Assembly (NCBI GenBank): GCA_002431865.1
Contig: DJEI01000078.1
Span: 1-9,962 of the forward strand
From: Lachnospiraceae bacterium UBA5902
GTDB taxonomy: Bacteria > Bacillota > Clostridia > Lachnospirales > Lachnospiraceae
Direction: 5' to 3'
DNA length: 9,962 nucleotides
Position 1 is the first letter of the stretch. Each line of letters opens with the position of its first letter. The translations under genes were made by a program, and so were the position numbers. Below, piece after piece: positions 6,031 through 9,962 of the stretch. A model generated the notes under the pieces. That model did not search any database, was not told where the DNA came from, and was given only the letters and a program-made list of their open reading frames with translations.

Positions 6031-9000
6031 CTATACATTTTCGAGATTTTCAATATCTGTCTCGACCTCTTCTGCAAGTTTTTCGCCTGCTTTTTCATTC
6101 TCTTCCCGTGCTTCCGCCTTCTCGATTCTCCGCACCTCTAATTTCTTTTCCACCTGCAGGGAAATCAACAATAAAACCATGCAGATCACAGAAATCACAA
6201 TGCCCAAAAGCATGCCCTGCGGCATATAGGAAAATTCGACGGTATGTGTACCGGCATCTATATCCACACCGATAAATGCCCCCGCGACTTTATAGTAATC
6301 TACCTTTTTCCCATCGACTTTTACCGTCCAGCCTTCATCGTAAGGAATGCTTGTGAACAGTGTCTTATCCTCCGGCATCTCAATCGTGCCATAGACATAA
6401 CCATCCTTTACCGTTTCGACCTCCAGCATATGGTTCGTCAATTCCCGATATACATTTTCAAACACATCCTGATGGAAGGTTGCCACATAAAACGGTGCCA
6501 CTTCAGAACCACTGACATTGCTGTATTCGTATTCAATGGAAATGTAATCACCCGCTTCGAGCTGTCCCAGATGGAAAATCTGGATCTGATAACGGTCATA
6601 TGCGATTTCCTGTCCGTTCTTATAAAACCGGATCTTCGTCACATAATTACCACGGCAGTTCACATAATAATCGCCTGCATGATCCGCAGTAAAGCTCAGC
6701 ATAAAATACATCGGGCCAGATGCATTTGCCGTAAAGCTGACCTGATTATTCGCATAACTGACTTTCGCCGTATCACTCGTCACGCTGATTGCCGGATACT
6801 CGTCCTGGAAGAACCCGCCATAGCCGGTCATATCATATGCCAGTGTATTTTGTGCGATCATCGCAGTGTAACGGCTCTGATCCCAGTCCTTGACATTATT
6901 GCTCACCGCAAATCCAATGGAAGTCGGATACGGATTCTCATAGATGGATACGTTATCCACCGTCTCTTTATAATTATAATCGAAATTATTCAGATCGCCC
7001 GGCCGCTCCAGCAGATACCGGATATTGAAAATTGCATTTGTAAACGGTGTGTAACCACGATACAAAAATTCATTTGCACCGGTATAAAATCCAAGCCTGC
7101 CCATCGTGGTAACAACCGGTCCCATAACCGTTGAATTGAACGTGCTGACGCTCGGCATGTTATGCCAGCTTGCTTCATCCAGCACCGTGTAATTCATCAG
7201 TTCCGAACGATAAAAGCCTGCCTGTTCTTTCTCTGCCAGCTCCCGCACGCGCACATTTGCTTCCGTCACTGCCGGGCTGGTTTCATAATATTGTTTGTAA
7301 TGACAATATCCGTTGTCCATAAATCCATATGCCGCATTTGCCACAAGCTCGACCAGACAGACGCTTCCAATCACCGAAATGTAAGTCACATGCGTAATCT
7401 TCTTCGACGTCCGCAGGCAACAGGTCACGCCATAGATCACCAGCAGCACAAGGCTCGCCGGCAATGTATATTTTCCAATCGTCGCACCCGCCTGCTGTTT
7501 ACACGCAAATACAAACGCACCCGCAAGCAAAATCGATGAAATCACAAAATAAATATCGATCTCTGTAATCGACTGCACCGCATCATATGCCATAACAAGC
7601 AATACAAATATAAACACAAATGAGAAACGGTTCGGGATTCCATACTGGTCATGCATGCCATGCCAGATATAATTCAGCGTCTCATGATTAAAGCTGATCA
7701 TGAGCAGCACAAGCAGCGCATATTTTCGGAACTTCTTCCACGGATGTTCCTTTACGAACAGATACAGGAACATCGTCAGAACCGCCAGCATACCGCAGTA
7801 CAGATTCACACCGCCATCATAAATCTGATTCGTGATCGGCTTTGTAAATACAAGCAGCTGCCGCAGCATCACAAAGATATTTCCATACCAGGTTCCTTTT
7901 GGAATTGCCATATCTCCTGCCGCTGTCGCCATGATTCCATAATATGCAGGAAGCAGGATAAATGCAGCCATACCGCCGGATAACAGGGAATACACTGCAA
8001 ACCGGATTCCATTTATGAAGAAACGCTTCACTGTCTTATGCTCATAGACAAAGAACCACAACACAAGAAACAGGCAGATAATATATCCAATATAATAATT
8101 ACAATAAAGTGCATAGAACAGGGACAGCACATACAGCTTTGGATCTCTCTCCTCAAGCATCCGCCGGAAGCCCAGCATGATAAGCGGGAAGATCATAATA
8201 CAATCCAGCCACATCGTGTTCCAGTTGTAACCGATCACATAATTACTGAAGGCATAGGCAACGGAGATTGCCACGATGAGGAAATTGCGTTTCTTCCCGC
8301 CGTCCTTGTAACTTAAGAAATGTACCATTGCAACGGCTGTGAGTGCAATCTTTAAGCACATCAGGAAACATGTAACCGCCGCAATCTGTTCCTTGCCAAA
8401 AAGCAGCAACAATAGATTAAACGGGCTCATCAGGTAATACGCCGCAAGCGATACGAAATTCGAGCCAAGTGCTACATTCCATGTATAAAGAAGACTTCTC
8501 TCATGCAGAAGCTTGTCTCTGAGTTCTGAGAAAAACGGCAGATACTGATGCACACTGTCTACCAGTGTCAGGGAATTCTCACCAAACGGCGCAATCCGTT
8601 CTGCAATACAGACAACCAGCATGACGACTGCAACGATCGCAAACGACAGATAATAGCACCAGTTATCCTGTATATTCTCGTGAAATGATTTCTTTTCCTT
8701 GAACACGATCAGCTTGCTGAACACATAGTTCAATACCAGTACAATGACCTGTACAAGCAGCTTGGATGCCAGTTCATGGATTCGAAATGTATCACACAGG
8801 ATCGCCAGCCCAAGAATTTCTACAACCATAGATACGAGACGGGCACCTGCAAACTGTACAGCCTCTACCAGAGTTGCATAAAATCCCTTCTTCTTACTCT
8901 GAAATACAAAGAATTTGTTTGCAAAGTATGCAAAAGCAATAGCCATAGCGATTGCTATGGCATTGCATGTATTTCTTGAAATTGGTGTAATTACCCGCAG

Positions 9001-9099
9001 CAGGAAGAATGTTACCAGATTAACGGCTGTCGTGCAGCCCCCCGCAATCAGATATCGCATTTTTTCATTGGCAAGAATCTTCTTTATAAACTGAATCAA
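6031..9099 (-). CDS. GtrA-YfhO fusion membrane protein, probable envelope glycosylation
   Basis: This 1022-residue protein joins two families. Residues about 14-134 are a GtrA/GtcA-like four-helix domain (LIAGGCTTAVNLVTFFLL; FANKFFVF; LNYVFSKLIVF), thought to flip undecaprenyl-phosphate sugars. Residues about 150-981 are a YfhO-type GT-C protein. It has VDSVHQYLPFF (180-190; D181 sits where GT-C enzymes keep a catalytic acid), many helices, HDQYGIPNRFSF (483-494), an outside beta-rich region (about 600-960) with the family's GW.VKVDGKKV (923-933), and a last helix at 961-981. A charged Glu/Lys tail follows (984-1022). In Bacillus subtilis YfhO is tied to lipoteichoic acid glycosylation together with CsbB. 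The start is TTG at 9099-9097: an in-frame TAG lies 12 nt upstream, AGGG sits about 7 nt before it, and the next ATG (codon 14) would cut into the first helix. It starts 23 nt after the cellulase. Confidence 0.88.
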   Translation of the reverse strand: MIQFIKKILANEKMRYLIAGGCTTAVNLVTFFLLRVITPISRNTCNAIAIAMAIAFAYFANKFFVFQSKKKGFYATLVEAVQFAGARLVSMVVEILGLAILCDTFRIHELASKLLVQVIVLVLNYVFSKLIVFKEKKSFHENIQDNWCYYLSFAIVAVVMLVVCIAERIAPFGENSLTLVDSVHQYLPFFSELRDKLLHERSLLYTWNVALGSNFVSLAAYYLMSPFNLLLLLFGKEQIAAVTCFLMCLKIALTAVAMVHFLSYKDGGKKRNFLIVAISVAYAFSNYVIGYNWNTMWLDCIMIFPLIMLGFRRMLEERDPKLYVLSLFYALYCNYYIGYIICLFLVLWFFVYEHKTVKRFFINGIRFAVYSLLSGGMAAFILLPAYYGIMATAAGDMAIPKGTWYGNIFVMLRQLLVFTKPITNQIYDGGVNLYCGMLAVLTMFLYLFVKEHPWKKFRKYALLVLLMISFNHETLNYIWHGMHDQYGIPNRFSFVFIFVLLVMAYDAVQSITEIDIYFVISSILLAGAFVFACKQQAGATIGKYTLPASLVLLVIYGVTCCLRTSKKITHVTYISVIGSVCLVELVANAAYGFMDNGYCHYKQYYETSPAVTEANVRVRELAEKEQAGFYRSELMNYTVLDEASWHNMPSVSTFNSTVMGPVVTTMGRLGFYTGANEFLYRGYTPFTNAIFNIRYLLERPGDLNNFDYNYKETVDNVSIYENPYPTSIGFAVSNNVKDWDQSRYTAMIAQNTLAYDMTGYGGFFQDEYPAISVTSDTAKVSYANNQVSFTANASGPMYFMLSFTADHAGDYYVNCRGNYVTKIRFYKNGQEIAYDRYQIQIFHLGQLEAGDYISIEYEYSNVSGSEVAPFYVATFHQDVFENVYRELTNHMLEVETVKDGYVYGTIEMPEDKTLFTSIPYDEGWTVKVDGKKVDYYKVAGAFIGVDIDAGTHTVEFSYMPQGMLLGIVISVICMVLLLISLQVEKKLEVRRIEKAEAREENEKAGEKLAEEVETDIENLENV

Positions 9100-9122
9100 T
9101 GTACTACCCTAATCCTTTTCTT

Positions 9123-9962
9123 CTAATTTAAGCCTGTGAGCAGATAGATCAATGGTGAATTCCAGTAAATCGTAACCTCATTACATGAATAGCACTGCTC
9201 ATTATCCACATACGCACGTCCCGGCGCAATTCCGTAGAGAACGGCATTGGCATACGGATCGTCCAGGTTATTGTTCGCACCACCAACCAGCATTCCCGGC
9301 ATAGTCTCCTTTAATACCTGTGAAGGTCTGTGGTGTGTTGCATTCGGTGTCAGGGAACCATATCCTGTTACATAGCAGTATCCAGTTGGGTTCACACCAA
9401 AGATATAATCACGCATCTTCTGCGCATATTCTGTATACTTGGCATTGCCTGTCAGCTTTGCTGCTGCGAGAAGCTCCATACCATTGTTGGCGATCGTCAT
9501 ATTACTTCCCCATGGATATGTCACACCCATGCCTGTGAAGAAGCCTTCTGCCTCAGCCTTTGAAAGTGTCTCATCTGCATCCGCAAGCAGCTTTTCCTTC
9601 GCTGCCTTGGCTACATCTGCATCTACGCCGTCTGCCTTTGCCAGATCATACAGCGCATAGCTTCCAATATCTGCCCAGCCAAAGCCTGTCAGATAGTTGC
9701 TGTCAAGTGCTGTCTTTGTTGCAGTTAAATATTTTTCATCCTTTGTTGCAATATACAACTCCGCAGAAGCCCAAAGTGTCTCGTCTGCAAGATGTGTATC
9801 ATCATATGCACCTGTTACGATCTCTTCTGGATTCTCATATCCCTTCATATCCGGATTTGCCTCCAAAAATGCATACGCATTCGTTGCCGCATCCAGACAG
9901 CTCTTTGCAAAATCTGCATCGTATTCTGCATAGAGTACAGATGCCTTTGCCATAACAGCCGC
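9123..9962 (-). CDS. Glycoside hydrolase family 9 cellulase, C-terminal 279 residues
   Basis: The frame is open to the window edge: GCG GCT GTT precedes the ATG at 9953, so that ATG is internal and the true start lies outside. Both GH9 signatures are present. One is YCYVTGYGSLTPNATHHRPS (visible residues 195-214, with the active-site His-His-Arg). The other is YVDNEQCYSCNEVTIYWNSP (251-270), in which D253 and E262 match the conserved acid pair and E262 is the expected proton donor. The catalytic-base Asp region (DAGDY-like) is upstream of the window. GH9 enzymes hydrolyse beta-1,4-glucans such as cellulose and cellodextrins by inversion. The protein ends right after the catalytic domain (LLTGLN), with no C-terminal CBM or dockerin; an N-terminal Ig-like domain or signal peptide cannot be judged. 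It heads the apparent operon with the GtrA-YfhO and kinase genes. Confidence 0.95.
   Translation of the reverse strand, partial: AAVMAKASVLYAEYDADFAKSCLDAATNAYAFLEANPDMKGYENPEEIVTGAYDDTHLADETLWASAELYIATKDEKYLTATKTALDSNYLTGFGWADIGSYALYDLAKADGVDADVAKAAKEKLLADADETLSKAEAEGFFTGMGVTYPWGSNMTIANNGMELLAAAKLTGNAKYTEYAQKMRDYIFGVNPTGYCYVTGYGSLTPNATHHRPSQVLKETMPGMLVGGANNNLDDPYANAVLYGIAPGRAYVDNEQCYSCNEVTIYWNSPLIYLLTGLN

Noticed and set aside
6244..7134. 296-codon plus-strand frame opposite the GtrA-YfhO gene
   Set aside because: It is long, but composed of reverse-complement codons of a confirmed membrane protein; Ile/His/Arg-rich shadow composition and no promoter or Shine-Dalgarno.
9123..9953. ATG at 9953 as the start of the cellulase
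   Set aside because: Three in-frame sense codons precede it up to the window edge and the family's catalytic-base region would be missing, so it is internal.

Overview
The window looks like a chromosomal stretch from an anaerobic gut-type Clostridium relative, most likely a member of the Lachnospiraceae. This rests on the protein set (ATP-dependent PEP carboxykinase, a PadR regulator beside an anchored HAAS-like protein, a family 9 cellulase, a GtrA-YfhO fusion), strong AGGAGG-type ribosome binding sites, AT-rich intergenic DNA and TTGACA-N17-TATAAT promoters. The genus cannot be told from the sequence alone. All recognised genes lie on the minus strand, so they are read from high to low coordinates.

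Region 9962-4232 looks like one transcription unit. It holds the 3' part of a family 9 glycoside hydrolase (cut by the window edge), a 1022-residue membrane protein fusing a GtrA flippase-like domain to a YfhO glycosyltransferase-like domain (TTG start, 23 nt after the cellulase), and a hybrid histidine kinase with its own receiver domain (26 nt further). The likely themes are plant-glucan breakdown, decoration of the envelope with sugars, and signalling.

Region 4231-2426 is pckA with its own promoter, a leader with competing hairpins and a strong intrinsic terminator.

Region 2419-2023 is the most unusual part. A 323-bp near-palindrome (2097-2419) folds into one long interrupted hairpin with a structured apex. 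It sits next to two back-to-back promoters that share a palindromic -35 element (TTGTCAA). One promoter points at the hairpin and the other at the anchored protein gene. The hairpin is either a large undescribed structured RNA or a MITE-like mobile palindrome.

Region 1994-406 is a small regulatory and envelope cassette: a HAAS/DUF6120-like anchored protein, a small secreted protein, and a PadR repressor with its own promoter and terminator. A stretch with no gene follows, and the window ends inside the 5' part of a gene resembling Rpn/PD-(D/E)XK transposase-like nucleases.
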